5,978 bases of DNA from Candidatus Gastranaerophilales bacterium. Its GTDB lineage: Bacteria; Cyanobacteriota; Vampirovibrionia; Gastranaerophilales; Gastranaerophilaceae. Location of the stretch: contig CALUTA010000095.1 of assembly GCA_944323585.1 (NCBI GenBank), positions 1 through 5,978 on the forward strand. Direction: 5' to 3'. Positions within the stretch are counted from its first letter, which is position 1, and the number at the start of each line of letters is the position of its first letter. The notes under the pieces are model-generated. The model was not told the DNA's origin. It saw only the letters and a list, made by a program, of their open reading frames with translations, and searched no databases. Below, in pieces: positions 5,858 to 5,978 of this stretch. Position numbers and translations under genes: made by a program.

Positions 5858-5978
5858 ATGAAAAGGCAAACTATAATTGGATTTCAGGGGGGGGGGGGCA
5901 AGCTGTAATTCGCTCTCTGTAAGGAAAATCGGTTTAATATCGTCAAACGCCCCAAATAATAATAAAAGAAATAATATA
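5858..5978 (+). CDS. unrecognised gene, 5' end only, frame broken at a G12 tract
   Basis: A promoter, a ribosome site and tandem ATGs announce a gene whose first residues are MKRQTIIGFQ followed by glycines encoded by the G tract at 5887-5898. As printed, the frame ends at TAA 5906-5908 after 16 residues. With 11 G (or 14) it instead reads on through ASCNSLSVRKIGLISS and NAPNNNKRNNI to the window edge without a stop. With 13 G it stops at 5917-5919 of the printed numbering. The longer frame has no ATG or GTG of its own. An alternative that avoids a frameshift is a TTG start at 5877, which enters the open frame with 12 G, but it has only a weak AAGG ten bases upstream. No family is recognised from 40 residues. 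The gene is either phase-variable, damaged, or wrongly assembled at the homopolymer. Confidence 0.5.
5887..5898 (+). repeat. homopolymer run of twelve G
   Basis: Twelve consecutive G residues in an AT-rich sequence; no comparable G or C run occurs elsewhere in the window. It sits at codons 10-14 of the downstream ORF. Tracts of this kind are prone to slipped-strand mispairing and act as on/off switches in contingency genes. They are also prone to sequencing and assembly error. Confidence 0.9.

Noticed and set aside
5858..5906. Lipoprotein signal ending at the Cys of the 11-G frame (ASC)
   Set aside because: The stretch before it lacks the hydrophobic helix and the Leu at -3 expected of a lipobox; it is mostly glycine.

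Overview
The window is AT-rich, uses the standard bacterial code and carries strong Shine-Dalgarno sites. Two long membrane proteins on the minus strand resemble, from memory, lineage-specific hypothetical proteins of gut Gastranaerophilales (Melainabacteria/Vampirovibrionia), which often carry an N-terminal 'xFTS' or 'xFxG' tag. One of them reads TNFTSRY near its start. No search could be run, so this lineage is an inference. The plus-strand genes are conserved bacterial housekeeping genes and fit that lineage without proving it.

Layout. Positions 1-81 hold the last 26 codons of a plus-strand gene, most likely a D-isomer-specific 2-hydroxyacid dehydrogenase of the SerA type. Its stop codon interlocks with the stop of a minus-strand pair. 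That pair is read from 2344 down to 926 (472 aa) and then from 929 down to 78 (283 aa). The two genes share an ATGA junction, so they are probably translationally coupled. Both have three hydrophobic segments and no recognisable enzyme motif. A 375-base divergent spacer (2345-2719) follows. It holds a near-consensus sigma-70 promoter firing rightward, several short dyads and a striking 12-bp-arm AT palindrome in the downstream leader.

That promoter serves a tightly overlapping operon. It encodes a 7TM-HD phosphodiesterase of the PgpH family (c-di-AMP breakdown; 2720-4933), the YbeY endoribonuclease (4917-5438) and a DgkA-family lipid kinase (5425-5799). Overlaps of 17 and 14 bases couple them. 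The operon links a second-messenger hydrolase, a 16S rRNA maturation and ribosome quality-control enzyme, and a membrane-lipid (undecaprenol or diacylglycerol) kinase. This arrangement is familiar from Firmicutes.

The last 180 bases are the most unusual part. Immediately after the dgkA stop lies an extended -10 sigma-70 promoter, then a strong ribosome binding site and an ATG. Ten codons into the new frame comes an uninterrupted run of twelve G residues. As printed, the ATG frame stops eight bases after the run. With one G fewer (or two more) the frame stays open to the window edge. This looks like a phase-variable (contingency) gene caught in its OFF state, or a homopolymer error in the assembly. 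It is the observation most worth checking.
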